A stretch of 64,000 bases of DNA from Brevibacillus laterosporus LMG 15441 (GTDB lineage Bacteria; Bacillota; Bacilli; Brevibacillales; Brevibacillaceae), in NCBI RefSeq assembly GCF_000219535.2, contig NZ_CP007806.1:4464501-4528500 (forward strand), read 5' to 3'. The translations under genes and the position numbers were made by a program. The notes under the pieces are model-generated. The model was not told the origin of the DNA. It was given only the letters and a program-made list of their open reading frames with translations, and searched no databases. Positions 34,479-43,891 of the stretch are shown here, one piece after another (positions within the stretch are counted from its first letter, which is position 1; each line of letters begins with the position of its first letter).

Positions 34479-35132
34479 TTATTTTTCCGTTTGAATGACT
34501 TTTTTAGTAGGTGGAGCCGCTGGTTTGACCCGTGGTCCTTTTGGAGCTTGATTGTTAGCACGCTTCTCTTTGCTTATTTGTTCGGTTCGATTGGCTTTCG
34601 AATTCCCTCGATCCTTCCCATCTTTCCCCTCTTTATTCGGACGCTCCCGATCTTGTCGAGGAAAACGAGACGGCTTATCATTCTTGTCCGATCGACGTTT
34701 AAAGGGACGTTCATAATTTCGAGGTCGGGTAGGAGTTTGGGTCGCTTGAGAAGATGATTCTTTATCTAGGCTTTCCAGATCAATCAGGGTTTGGTCTGTT
34801 TCGTCTTCTAGCTCAGATTCATTTAAACGTTTGGTGCGCTTTAGAACAAAATAAGCACAGCCGAAATTGCAATATTCCTGAAGATACTCATCTAAGGCAG
34901 CAATTTTTTGCTCAAAAGGCACTTTACGATTTGTATTTTCAAAGAATCCGCGTAAACGAAGCTGGCCATAGCCCCAGTCACCTACGATGTAATCGTATTT
35001 ATCCAATACATCGCTGTAGCGTTCTTTGCAGACCTCCAGATTCCAGCCATCACGATTTTCTTCCAATAATTCATACACACCTGCTTGCAAGCGAATCAAG
35101 AGTACTTCCTCCTCTTCTAAAACCTCAAACAT
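34479..35132 (-). CDS. yutD: YutD (DUF1027) with long basic tail
   Basis: 217 residues. The first hundred match YutD closely: YELLEENRDGWNLE, YDYIVGDWGYGQLRLRGFF and YLQEYCNFGCAYFVLKR. From about residue 115 the protein is a Lys/Arg/Pro/Asp-rich disordered tail (short runs such as RPFKRRSDKNDKPSR). Such a basic tail could bind RNA or acidic surfaces. Two ATG codons lie at 35138 and 35132; GGAG is 9 bases before the second. It is divergent from yutC with 84 bases between starts. Confidence 0.88.
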   Translation of the reverse strand: MFEVLEEEEVLLIRLQAGVYELLEENRDGWNLEVCKERYSDVLDKYDYIVGDWGYGQLRLRGFFENTNRKVPFEQKIAALDEYLQEYCNFGCAYFVLKRTKRLNESELEDETDQTLIDLESLDKESSSQATQTPTRPRNYERPFKRRSDKNDKPSRFPRQDRERPNKEGKDGKDRGNSKANRTEQISKEKRANNQAPKGPRVKPAAPPTKKVIQTEK

Positions 35133-35216
35133 GACCATCTTCTCCAATCTTACCACATTTTTTACGGAAAAACATATCCTTAAAGAGGGCAATCTATTCT
35201 CAGGAGGTGTCCATCT

Positions 35217-36215
35217 ATGCAAAAGAAATGGATTTTTGCTACTGTAGCCAGCTTAGCATTACTAACATCTGCTTGTGGAACCACCCCTGGTGGCGGAACA
35301 GCTAAAACAAAATCCTATACCAGCTCTGCTTACACAAACCGTAATTATGGTACAAACATCAATAACTATGATTACGATGGGTTTGGTTACCGTAACAATG
35401 TTGGACGTCCATCTTTTTTCTATGGCAGCCAGCCTAATTACAATGATTACCTAAGACATGGTGGAACCTCTGCGTATCGAACAACCCCTGATGGTACAGC
35501 TACTCCGAATTCTATGTATAGAGCAAACACCTACAACAGGAGTGGTTCCCCCTATTCTGGACGAACTTTGACTAAAGGAGCCAGCCTATACTCCAATGAA
35601 AGCTATGGACAAAGCTATCGGATGAATGGGGTAGGAATCTACAATGCATATGGCAGACCTAACAGTACGCATTCTTATCCGTATTACAATGCAATGAGTG
35701 GGACAGGTGCACCAAGCATATATAGCACCTATAACACCTCCTATGGCCAAAATGCAAATACAACAGGATATGCTGTTGTACATCGCAATCAATTGCGCGG
35801 GTACGAAAAAACATCGCGCGTCTATATTGACCGTGATGCATTGGCACAAGCAGTAGGTCAAGTTGTTTGTAGTGTTCCTGGAATTGATAATGCTACCGTT
35901 CTAGTAACGGATGAAGAAATTTTTGTCGGTGTCAAAACATCTGATAAAGATGATCGCTCTGCTACCGTAAAGGCTCGGAACAGCGCTTTGTCCATTGCAC
36001 CACGGTATTACAAGGTGTATTTGACCGATGATCCAAATATGACTAAGGAATTGTCTCATGTAGCGAATTCCTCGGCAAAAACAGCAAGTACGCAAAGCAC
36101 AACGGGAGCAGCTCATGTTCAAACAGTCGATCGTCTTGTGAAAAGCTTTGGGGGCATGACCGATTCCGAAAAAACCAAAAGCATGATGAACAAGACACCA
36201 AGCATGACGCGCTAA
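35217..36215 (+). CDS. yutC: YhcN/YlaJ family sporulation lipoprotein YutC
   Basis: 332 residues. Signal peptide with lipobox LTSAC (Cys20); residues about 25-195 are a Gly/Asn/Tyr/Ser/Thr-rich low-complexity region with NYGT- and YNxY-type repeats; the YhcN/YlaJ domain follows (about 200-285: VYIDRDALAQAVGQVVCSVPG, then TVLVTDEEIFVGVK). These lipoproteins sit in the forespore or spore inner membrane and affect germination or outgrowth. AGGAGGTG precedes the ATG. Divergent from yutD. Confidence 0.88.
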   Translation: MQKKWIFATVASLALLTSACGTTPGGGTAKTKSYTSSAYTNRNYGTNINNYDYDGFGYRNNVGRPSFFYGSQPNYNDYLRHGGTSAYRTTPDGTATPNSMYRANTYNRSGSPYSGRTLTKGASLYSNESYGQSYRMNGVGIYNAYGRPNSTHSYPYYNAMSGTGAPSIYSTYNTSYGQNANTTGYAVVHRNQLRGYEKTSRVYIDRDALAQAVGQVVCSVPGIDNATVLVTDEEIFVGVKTSDKDDRSATVKARNSALSIAPRYYKVYLTDDPNMTKELSHVANSSAKTASTQSTTGAAHVQTVDRLVKSFGGMTDSEKTKSMMNKTPSMTR

Positions 36216-36221
36216 ACGACA

Positions 36222-36268
36222 ACAAAGCACCCTTTGCCATAAAGCTTATGGTTTGAGGGTGCTTTTCC
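36222..36268. terminator. Terminator between yutC and lipA
   Basis: AAAGCACCCT (36224-36233) pairs with AGGGTGCTTT (36256-36265), followed by TT. Confidence 0.8.
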
Positions 36269-36323
36269 ATTAAAATGATAGGTTTGTAGGAAACGTATTA
36301 TTGCTTATCTAATCTATTGTCAA

Positions 36324-37214
36324 TTACGCGTTAGCAGCCGCAATGGTATCCTTTGCTGCATTCGCTTGCTCGTGCGCGTGATAAGAGCTTCGTACCAACG
36401 GACCTGATTCTACGTGACTAAAACCACGCTTCATTCCTTCTTCTTTCATCATACGGAATTCGTCCGGATGGTAATACTTGGTTACAGCAATGTGTTTTTT
36501 CGTTGGTTGCAGGTATTGTCCTATCGTCATGATATTAACGTCAACCGCGCGCAAGTCATCCATGGTTTCCAAAATATCCTCAATTTCTTCACCCACACCA
36601 ATCATCAGACTTGATTTGGTTGGAATGGTTGGTTGCATCGCTTTTGCACGACGTAATAACTCCAACGTACGATCATATTTAGCACGAGCACGTACACGAT
36701 CGGATAAGCGGCGCACTGCTTCAATATTATGATTCAATACATCAGGGCGGGCATCCATAACTAATTTCAATGCATCCCAGTTCCCCATAAAGTCAGGGAT
36801 AAGAACCTCGATCGTAGCAAGAGGAAGTCGTTTGCGAATAGCCTTGATCGTAGCTGCAAAGATACTTGCTCCCCCATCAGCTAAATCGTCACGTGCTACA
36901 GAAGTTACAACAACATGCTTCAAGCCCATTTGTTCAGATGCTTCTGCTACACGTTCTGGCTCTGCCAAATCCAACTCGGTTGGAAGACCTGTTTTTATTG
37001 CACAAAAACGACAAGCACGTGTGCAAATATCGCCTAAAATCATAAAAGTGGCGGTTCGATTCACCCAGCATTCATGTATATTGGGACATTTTGCTTCCTC
37101 GCAAACCGTATGCAGGGTTTTCCCACGCATCATCTGCTTAATTTCACGGAAGTTGTCCAAATCTTGTCCAGATGCGAGATTTATTTTTAGCCAATCTGGT
37201 TTGCGTTGTGCCAT
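36324..37214 (-). CDS. lipA: Lipoyl synthase LipA
   Basis: 296 residues. Both clusters are present: the auxiliary cluster motif [12 protein letters not shown] and the radical SAM motif CTRACRFC, plus the C-terminal RSSYHA, where the Ser is the third-type ligand of the auxiliary cluster. It inserts two sulfurs into protein-bound octanoyl groups to make lipoate for pyruvate and 2-oxoacid dehydrogenases and the glycine cleavage system. Single gene; TTAGGAGTG lies upstream of the ATG at 37214. yutC is convergent. Confidence 0.96.
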   Translation of the reverse strand: MAQRKPDWLKINLASGQDLDNFREIKQMMRGKTLHTVCEEAKCPNIHECWVNRTATFMILGDICTRACRFCAIKTGLPTELDLAEPERVAEASEQMGLKHVVVTSVARDDLADGGASIFAATIKAIRKRLPLATIEVLIPDFMGNWDALKLVMDARPDVLNHNIEAVRRLSDRVRARAKYDRTLELLRRAKAMQPTIPTKSSLMIGVGEEIEDILETMDDLRAVDVNIMTIGQYLQPTKKHIAVTKYYHPDEFRMMKEEGMKRGFSHVESGPLVRSSYHAHEQANAAKDTIAAANA

Positions 37215-37282
37215 CTACCGTCACACTCCTAACATTTTTCAGTGTCTCAATTATAATTAGAATGATTATTATCTGCAACCTA

Positions 37283-40117
37283 TTAGGTGTTACTGTTTGC
37301 TTCTTTATTGTACCAGTTATGAAGCTGATGACGTGGATGATTTTTCATTTGTTCACTTAATAATAACATTTCTCTCTGTTGACAAGAAAATAAAAAAATT
37401 TGATGGGTCTGGGCTAATGTAAGTAAGTATGCTAATGTGCTCTGTAAACGTTGTTCGTCGTAATGGACAAAATGATCGTCTAAAAAAATGGGAAGCGGTT
37501 CTTTGGCCTTACTAATTTGTAAAATGAAGGCGATTCGTTGGGCAAAGTATAACTGATCCTGCATGCCATTAGACAGCTTCTCCTGAGGAAGAACCCTGTG
37601 CAAATTAGGTTCTATTACTTTTATCGAAAATTGATTGGTAGGATCAATTCGCACATCTTGATATCGCCCCTCAGTTATCTGACGGGTCACTTCTGAAGCA
37701 ATCTGACTAACATCTGGGGAAACCTCTCTATGCCATACCTTCATGGCTTCCTGAAGCGTATCCCTCGCAAGCTGTAAGCTATCTCGTCGTACTTGCACCT
37801 CTTCTAATGCTAGCTCAGCCTCCTCAAAAGCCGTCTTGGCTCTGGCCAAAGAGCTTTGATCTTGCTGTCCAAGCTCTCCCCTTGCCCTCGCAATACGCTC
37901 CCTTACATGGGTAAGCTGCTGCTTCAGCTTCTTTGCCTCCTCTAGACTTGTAGCCTGTTCAAGCTCCTTTTTCTCTTTAGAGCTAAGCATTGCCTCTCGT
38001 GTTTTTTCCGCCCAATTCAACAGAAGTGCTTGTCGGTCCTTTTCTTTTTGTTCTATGAATGCTGACTGTTCTGCTCGTAATCTTTCCGCCTGCAATTCTC
38101 CCTCTAATCGTTCGATCGCTTGTAATTGTCCTTGATTAGCGGATAACACATGAAGCTCTACCAATAAGGCTTCCCGTTTATCGGTAAATTCTTCCCAATT
38201 ATCTACCTGATGGACAGAAAAAATAGCTGTGAGCCGCTCACTTTGAATCTGCTCCTGCTCAATTAGCTGCTGTAGTGTTTGTTGCGCTTGCTCGATTTCT
38301 TGCTGTAGCTCGCTTATTTCTACATGTAGCTTACTTATTAGAGTAGCTTGGTCCTCATTCTCCTGCGTAAAAGTCTCCAGCTCCTGCTTGCAATGCTGTA
38401 ATCTGACATATTTCTCGCGTAACGTCCGCACTTGCTCTGCCGAGTCAATATTCATCCGAGAAATCCACTGCGAAACAGATTCAGGAATCTGGGATACTTG
38501 TGCTGTCTGAATGCTCGCTTCTTTTCTTTTTCTGCTTAGCTTGTTCTTATAGAGAAAATAAAAAATGAAGCTGAGTAAGCCTGCAATCAAGGTTATTCCA
38601 CTGCCAATTCTCACTAAATCCCAGCGTTGTTCAATCATCATCCACATACTCCAAATGGCAGTTACCAGTGCGATCTCACCACTTATCCAAATATGCAGGG
38701 GAATTTTGGAAGAGGCTCGTGCTGTCTCTTGCTTCGATTGTTCCAGCTTTTGCTTTCTGCTCTTGGCTCTTCGACTACTCATTGAGGCAAACAGCTCTAC
38801 CTCATCCACCTTATTTTGCCGCAGATAATTTTCTGCTTGCATAGCTACAGCCTCATCATAATAAGCCAGTTGAGGTGCTTCTTGTAAAAGATGAGTAAGC
38901 TCCTTACTTACCGCATAAACACTTTTCTTATTTTGTAGCGCGGCCTTTAGTTGAGCAAGCAAGACCTCCTGCTGATAGCGTTGTTGGCGTGCATCCTCTA
39001 GATTCTTATTCATCGTACGTGCTATTTGGTAATCATGGTTTACTTGCTCTAGCTGAGTATCCTTGTGTAACTCATTTTGTTTGTTCCATTCTGCAAGAGG
39101 ATTTGTTGCTTCCACTGACTCTTCCTGAACCCCTGCTTCTTTAGGAGATTGTCCAATGACATCACCATCCTCCGTATACTGTCCTATCTCCAACTCAAGC
39201 CGAGCAAGCTGCTGCTGGGTCGATTGGTGGCATTCGATCAGCTCTGGCGCCTCACTGTATATGATGTGCAGTGTATGTATAGATTCGGTTAACCAGCGAG
39301 CAACATGGTCACTACGAGTGGTTTCATACGTGTAAGTCCACCAGTGTTGCCAAACCTCCATAAATTGCCGATGCTCGGTAAGCAGTCTAGCTAGCATGTC
39401 ATATCTTTTCTGGATTTGTTCTTCTTCCTTTAGCCATTCCGTCAAAGATTGGTGGAGATGCTTGTTTACCAGCCAGATTTCTTCTGCTTGTTGAAGAGCT
39501 TGACGAGCCAGCTGCCATTGTCGGTTAACTCTGCCCCACCGTGTGTTCTCAGCATTATCTTTTTTCCCTATCGCACTATACTCTTGTTCCAACGCAGCTA
39601 ATACACCCTGAACAGCAGGGTCAATCACACCTTCTTGGGTAAGGTTTGGTAATAAATGCTCTGGGGCCTGTAACCCCTCTCTCTTGATCCAAGTTATATC
39701 GGTAAATAAACTGCGGTTTAGACCTAGATGCTTCTCGATAAAATTGTATTCCCGCCGACGATCCTCTTTATATAAGGCTAAAGCCTCTGTCAGCTCTGGC
39801 TCTAAAAACAACTTCATTTGCTCACGCTCTTTATCAAGAACCCGATGTAAGCGAAATTGTTGATCTGCCAATGTATACCGTACGATGGTTTCATAGGTGG
39901 AATGGTTCCAAGGATAATAGCGATCGTATTCGTCTACATAACGGGATACTTTGATAAAATCCTTCTTCATCCCATACAAGCTAGCCACTAGTGCCTGTAA
40001 TAAGGTAGACTTTCCAGCCTCATTTGGGGCATAAAATAGGTTTAATCCCGGCGCAAAGGTAAAGGTTCTTTCCTGCCATTTACCAAACCCTTTAATATGT
40101 ATATCCTCAATGATCAA
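37283..40117 (-). CDS. yhaN: SbcC-like ATPase YhaN
   Basis: 944 residues. Walker A in FYAPNEAGKSTLLQAL near residues 29-44; two long coiled-coil stretches (about 180-470 and 540-790) separated by two transmembrane segments near residues 480-530 (GEIALVTAIWSMWM and GITLIAGLLSFIFYFLY); then LSNGMQDQLYFAQRIAF as signature motif and PIFLDDHF as Walker B. The membrane segments are a known feature of YhaN. With YhaO it forms an Mre11-Rad50/SbcCD-like DNA processing pair. Its ATG overlaps the yhaO stop. Confidence 0.92.
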   Translation of the reverse strand: MIIEDIHIKGFGKWQERTFTFAPGLNLFYAPNEAGKSTLLQALVASLYGMKKDFIKVSRYVDEYDRYYPWNHSTYETIVRYTLADQQFRLHRVLDKEREQMKLFLEPELTEALALYKEDRRREYNFIEKHLGLNRSLFTDITWIKREGLQAPEHLLPNLTQEGVIDPAVQGVLAALEQEYSAIGKKDNAENTRWGRVNRQWQLARQALQQAEEIWLVNKHLHQSLTEWLKEEEQIQKRYDMLARLLTEHRQFMEVWQHWWTYTYETTRSDHVARWLTESIHTLHIIYSEAPELIECHQSTQQQLARLELEIGQYTEDGDVIGQSPKEAGVQEESVEATNPLAEWNKQNELHKDTQLEQVNHDYQIARTMNKNLEDARQQRYQQEVLLAQLKAALQNKKSVYAVSKELTHLLQEAPQLAYYDEAVAMQAENYLRQNKVDEVELFASMSSRRAKSRKQKLEQSKQETARASSKIPLHIWISGEIALVTAIWSMWMMIEQRWDLVRIGSGITLIAGLLSFIFYFLYKNKLSRKRKEASIQTAQVSQIPESVSQWISRMNIDSAEQVRTLREKYVRLQHCKQELETFTQENEDQATLISKLHVEISELQQEIEQAQQTLQQLIEQEQIQSERLTAIFSVHQVDNWEEFTDKREALLVELHVLSANQGQLQAIERLEGELQAERLRAEQSAFIEQKEKDRQALLLNWAEKTREAMLSSKEKKELEQATSLEEAKKLKQQLTHVRERIARARGELGQQDQSSLARAKTAFEEAELALEEVQVRRDSLQLARDTLQEAMKVWHREVSPDVSQIASEVTRQITEGRYQDVRIDPTNQFSIKVIEPNLHRVLPQEKLSNGMQDQLYFAQRIAFILQISKAKEPLPIFLDDHFVHYDEQRLQSTLAYLLTLAQTHQIFLFSCQQREMLLLSEQMKNHPRHQLHNWYNKEANSNT

Positions 40118-41238
40118 CGAAATACACTCCCAATCTGCTGTAAAGCCTCTCGTTTCGCAAGTTGGATTACTGCCTTCTCTCGTTCATTTGTTGCGGCCTG
40201 TTCCAGATCATCTAGCTTTTCTAGCCATTTTCCTAAAACGCCGCCCTTTTCCTTCACCTGCTGCTCATCTATGTCTGGATAGGTTTGATCTGTAAATTGA
40301 ATAAAGAAATACTCCTTGCAACGTGATTTGATTATCTCTACGGGAACCTGCAAATAGCTAGCTCGTTCCCCCTCAAACGTCACATAGAGCAATTCCTCCT
40401 TATTTACGTGAGATAGCTCCTGCTCGACTCGCTCTACGATTGCATCAATTGTCTCCAGTCCTTTCAATGAAATCGTCAGTTTTCTACTGATTCTGCTTTG
40501 TACAGAAATAGGCTCTACTGTTACGTCCCCATTGCCAGAAATAGTTCCTAGAATGGCATACCGCTCTCCATTTTCCTTCATTGACAGCCCTTCAGGAGAA
40601 CCTGGATATACTGCGAAAACCTGTTGAGTCTGTGGATGCAGAAATTGCATCGGCTTATGGATATGTCCGAGTGCCACATAATTTACCCCTGTATCTGCAA
40701 GTCCGCCAATTGTCATCGGTGCATAGACAGAATGCTCGTTATGCTCACCAGTAATCACTGAACCATGAATCACCATGATATGATAACGATAATCAGGTAA
40801 TGTTCCTGGAAAGGAATCTAGTGGAGATGTAGTAACATGCGCTTGAGGGAACCCCCATCCATATAACACACACGATTTTTCCGGATATTCATAAACGCCC
40901 CATTCATCTGTGAAAATATGAACATGCCCAGGCCATTCCATTGTTTGATAAAAGGAACTTTCTTGCCAAGGATCATGATTGCCTGGCGAGATAAATATAG
41001 GTATGGGCGCTATGCTATCAAATAACTCTCGTAAAAATAAAGCAGTAGCTCTTGTGCCTCCATGGTATTCTAATAAATCACCAGCGATCAGCCAAAAGTC
41101 GACTTGATTATTTATTGCTACATCGCGTATTCGGCGCATTGTACGTCGGAAATCTTCCTGTCTGATTTCATAGATGGAAGATAGGTTCGTCAAAGGTGCG
41201 TCCAGATGGACATCCGCAGTATGAATAAATCTGATCAT
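40114..41238 (-). CDS. yhaO: SbcD/Mre11-like exonuclease YhaO
   Basis: 374 residues. Metallophosphoesterase motifs: FIHTADVHLDAPL at the N-terminus, WLIAGDLLEYHG, SPGNHDPW, VIHGSV and ALGHIHKP, then a C-terminal capping domain. Expected to cut DNA ends in cooperation with YhaN. ATG at 41238 follows GGGGAGGGCG. It is the first gene of the yhaO-yhaN pair (4-base ATGA overlap); the LarC-like gene further upstream has its own terminator. Confidence 0.93.
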   Translation of the reverse strand: MIRFIHTADVHLDAPLTNLSSIYEIRQEDFRRTMRRIRDVAINNQVDFWLIAGDLLEYHGGTRATALFLRELFDSIAPIPIFISPGNHDPWQESSFYQTMEWPGHVHIFTDEWGVYEYPEKSCVLYGWGFPQAHVTTSPLDSFPGTLPDYRYHIMVIHGSVITGEHNEHSVYAPMTIGGLADTGVNYVALGHIHKPMQFLHPQTQQVFAVYPGSPEGLSMKENGERYAILGTISGNGDVTVEPISVQSRISRKLTISLKGLETIDAIVERVEQELSHVNKEELLYVTFEGERASYLQVPVEIIKSRCKEYFFIQFTDQTYPDIDEQQVKEKGGVLGKWLEKLDDLEQAATNEREKAVIQLAKREALQQIGSVFR

Positions 41239-41331
41239 GTTCGCCCTCCCCGTCTATGAGCTAATTTCTTCATATTACCGCTATGTTCCTGCTAAGATTA
41301 CGAACATATCTTCCCTTTGTGAGCATCCATA

Positions 41332-41358
41332 TAAAAAAGCACGCCTTATAAGCGTGCC
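41332..41358 (-). terminator. Terminator overlapping the LarC-like stop codon
   Basis: GCACGC pairs with GCGTGC (41339-41344, 41352-41357), T-run on the minus strand. The stem includes the last codons. Confidence 0.75.
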
Positions 41359-42290
41359 TTAGCCAGCATCATTGCCTTTTGATAAATTTTCCGCAAAGGA
41401 ACATCATGATCTTCCGCTAGCCTGGAGCATATTTCAAAATCAGGAGCAATCTGCACGCAATCCCCATGATAAAATCCCAGCTTTACTTGTACTTCTCCCC
41501 ACTTTGTTTTTACACCCAAAATTTGTTCTGTTAAACGATGACAAGCAACGGGAAAATAACGAATGCCAAAGGTAGTCGTCTCCTGAAACATGATGCTTTT
41601 CATGATCTCCTGTTGGCTTTCGTAGCACATCACCTGTAGCATGAGACCCGGCCGATTCTTCTTCATCGTGAGTGAAAAATAGGAAACATCTTTGGCCCCA
41701 GCCGCATACAAGCTTTGCATGGTATATCCCAGCCATTCTTGAGGGGTATCTTCTAAAGTGGCTTGTAAAAGAATCATCGGCTCATTTATATAAGAAGCAT
41801 GCTTATTTTCCACAGTGTGGTCTTGAGGTTCTTTTACACCTTCCTTTTCAGGGGTGATAAAAGCTATATATATGCCCTTGCCACTCCACACCCTTTGGAT
41901 TTTACCAGGAGGTGGGCTTGCTGCCGAAAGTACCCCCATCCTTTGTAGCCAGCTAAGAAATGAGGTGCTACAAGCTCCCCCTTCCTCTTTTTTCCTCCAT
42001 TTTTTAATATATTGACCTACTGCTAGTTGGAGAAGAGAGTCCTCCATCATCTCCTCCTCAGGAAGAATCAAATGACTCACCATAATCTGACAATTCTCAG
42101 GCATTCCCATTTCAAGCAGAGAATCCCAGGCGCCTGCCTCCTCTATATTCCATTCACTCGTATCAATGGACGAATCAACTACCTGTGAAAAAAACAGACC
42201 TTCCTCTCTGTAAAGCTGCTGCCAAAGTGGCAATAACGTCGTCAATTGAAAAGCTCCTTCTCCCCCGATAAAAACGTATTGTTTGGTCAT
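41346..42290 (-). CDS. Protein with LarC C-terminal (DUF111) half and unrelated N-terminus
   Basis: 314 residues. From about residue 175 the sequence follows the second half of LarC, the enzyme that inserts nickel into the pincer cofactor: LQATLEDTPQEWLGYTMQSL, SLTMKKNRPG, ETTTFGIRYFPV, KWGEVQVKLG and LAEDHDVPLRKIYQ. The first 170 residues (starting TKQYVFIGGEGAFQ) lack the usual LarC opening motif DCFSGISGDM. No larA, larB or larE is in the window. GAGAGGAGG selects the ATG at 42290. Function cannot be taken as nickel insertion. Confidence 0.72.
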   Translation of the reverse strand: MTKQYVFIGGEGAFQLTTLLPLWQQLYREEGLFFSQVVDSSIDTSEWNIEEAGAWDSLLEMGMPENCQIMVSHLILPEEEMMEDSLLQLAVGQYIKKWRKKEEGGACSTSFLSWLQRMGVLSAASPPPGKIQRVWSGKGIYIAFITPEKEGVKEPQDHTVENKHASYINEPMILLQATLEDTPQEWLGYTMQSLYAAGAKDVSYFSLTMKKNRPGLMLQVMCYESQQEIMKSIMFQETTTFGIRYFPVACHRLTEQILGVKTKWGEVQVKLGFYHGDCVQIAPDFEICSRLAEDHDVPLRKIYQKAMMLAKARL

Positions 42291-42422
42291 ATATAACACC
42301 TCCTCTCCTTTTATTTCTACAGGCTCTAAAGCCATTTTATTTTTCATCCAAAATTTGTAAGAATAGTTTATAAGCGTATCGGTCATTCTACTATAAGGAG
42401 ACTAATGGCTGGAGGGAGACGT

Positions 42423-43457
42423 ATGCGTTTTCTACGCCTTTATTCATGTTTGATTATCGCTATTATCCTAATGGTTCCATCTCAAGGATTAGCGGCATCA
42501 ATATCAACTAAGGCACCATCAACTTCCCCTGCTAAGTCAGAGTGGGATGAGCGTATGGAATTATTCATTGAATACGAAGCATTATATGGAATTCCATGGA
42601 AATATGTAGCAGCTATTGATCAGTACGAACGAACCATTAAAAAGAAATCAAAAAACAAGGAAGCAGAGTCTGCGAACAAACGACTCACTGCTATCAAGGT
42701 TCCTACTGAATTGTGGTGCGGCGTTTTTAATCCTGATTCGGAAGACAATCATCTAACATCCATTACCTTCTTTCATGGAATTGGATTAGATGGTTCAGGA
42801 GATGGTGTTGCCGATCAGGATAATGATCGTGACGTATTAACTAGTCTTGTTCGTTTTTTAGGTACCTATGGTTTTAATTCCGATGATTTCAAGATTGGTC
42901 TATGGAACTATTATAAGCGTGATTCAGCCGTAAGAACCATCATGCACTTCTCACGAATCTATGAGAAATTCCAAACACTTGAATTAAATAAGCATGCTTT
43001 TCCTATTCCCAAACGCTTCTCTTATAGCTATCGCAGTACGTGGGGAGACCCACGTGGTTGGGGAGGACGGCGCATTCATGAAGGAGTCGATATTTTTGCC
43101 GGATACTCTACCCCGGTGATGAGCACAGGCTATGGTGTGGTTGAGGTATTAGGCTGGAACCGCTATGGTGGGTGGCGCGTAGGTATCCGCGATATCGACA
43201 ACATTTATCATTACTTTGCTCATCTGTCTTCCTTTAAAAAGGGATTAAAAGAGGGGGATATCGTCGTCCCTGGTGAAGTGATTGGTTATGTAGGAAGTTC
43301 TGGCTATGGAAAGCCTGGTACCTCAGGGAAGTTCCCGCCTCATCTTCATTACGGAACATATCGGGACACCGGAAATAATGAATGGGCATTTGATCCTTAT
43401 CCACTGTTAAAACGCTGGGAAAATCAGAAAAAGCAGCCTAAGCCTATTTACAAATAA
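42423..43457 (+). CDS. lytH: Sporulation L-Ala-D-Glu endopeptidase LytH (M23 family)
   Basis: 344 residues. Signal peptide (about 3-25), a middle region with GIPWKYVAAIDQYERT and DRDVLTSLVRFLGTYGFNSDD, and a C-terminal M23 domain: zinc ligands in RRIHEGVDIFAG (HxxxD) and FPPHLHYGTY (HxH). The YunA/LytH family trims spore cortex peptides, giving single L-Ala side chains. GGAGGG is 6-7 bases before the ATG at 42423; the in-frame ATG at 42405 lies too far upstream. Divergent from the LarC-like gene. Confidence 0.9.
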   Translation: MRFLRLYSCLIIAIILMVPSQGLAASISTKAPSTSPAKSEWDERMELFIEYEALYGIPWKYVAAIDQYERTIKKKSKNKEAESANKRLTAIKVPTELWCGVFNPDSEDNHLTSITFFHGIGLDGSGDGVADQDNDRDVLTSLVRFLGTYGFNSDDFKIGLWNYYKRDSAVRTIMHFSRIYEKFQTLELNKHAFPIPKRFSYSYRSTWGDPRGWGGRRIHEGVDIFAGYSTPVMSTGYGVVEVLGWNRYGGWRVGIRDIDNIYHYFAHLSSFKKGLKEGDIVVPGEVIGYVGSSGYGKPGTSGKFPPHLHYGTYRDTGNNEWAFDPYPLLKRWENQKKQPKPIYK

Positions 43458-43483
43458 CCTTTTATAACATCTTACGTAAAAAG

Positions 43484-43524
43484 AAAAGCTCCTGCTTCTT
43501 GTAACATAAGCAGGAGCTTTGTTA
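43484..43524. terminator. Terminator after lytH
   Basis: AAAGCTCCTGCTT (43485-43497) pairs with AAGCAGGAGCTTT (43508-43520). Confidence 0.8.
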
Positions 43525-43615
43525 TGGCTATTTCTTTTTCGAATTTCGTCCTAATCGAGTCAGACTGGATCTATCCACGGACAGGTCATAACATTATGAA
43601 TAGTAGTGTAGATGA

Positions 43616-43780
43616 CTAGATATGCCCCTTCGTTTCATACGAGCTCACTAAATAATTGGTATAGATTCCGCCTTCTGGACTTGCCATATGCTTTTGGGTG
43701 AAGGAAAACAATTTTTGTTCTGCTACATTGCTGAAAGTCGTGGGCTCGGCAAGTGTGATCGGCACGCTAGGCTCGTCTTT
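43616..43780 (-). pseudogene. Remnant of a secreted-enzyme gene, 54 codons
   Basis: The minus strand reads between two stops with a coding-like segment: VAEQKLFSFTQKHMASPEGG then IYTNYLVSSYETKGHI. The pattern of a helix followed by GGIYTNYL faintly recalls the N-terminus of family 8-type glycoside hydrolases. There is no start codon with a ribosome binding site, and stops follow, so it would be a decayed fragment. Family assignment is a guess. Confidence 0.3.
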
Positions 43781-43891
43781 CTATTTAATTAAGAGTAAAT
43801 GTTGGTAATAAATTTAGTAAATCAAGGTTATTTAACATACGGGATATACTAGTGGTATCTGTGAGAATAGAAGATCGAGGAGGGGTATACG

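Larger units (their letters stand above)
43458..43891. other. 434-base gap between lytH and corA
   Basis: The left part holds the lytH terminator. The middle holds a minus-strand protein remnant (43616-43780). The right 100 bases before corA are AT-rich and must hold its promoter; no clear consensus seen. Confidence 0.4.

Noticed and set aside
43800-43891. Mg2+-sensing (M-box) riboswitch before corA
   Set aside because: The leader is short and AT-rich and shows no conserved M-box elements.
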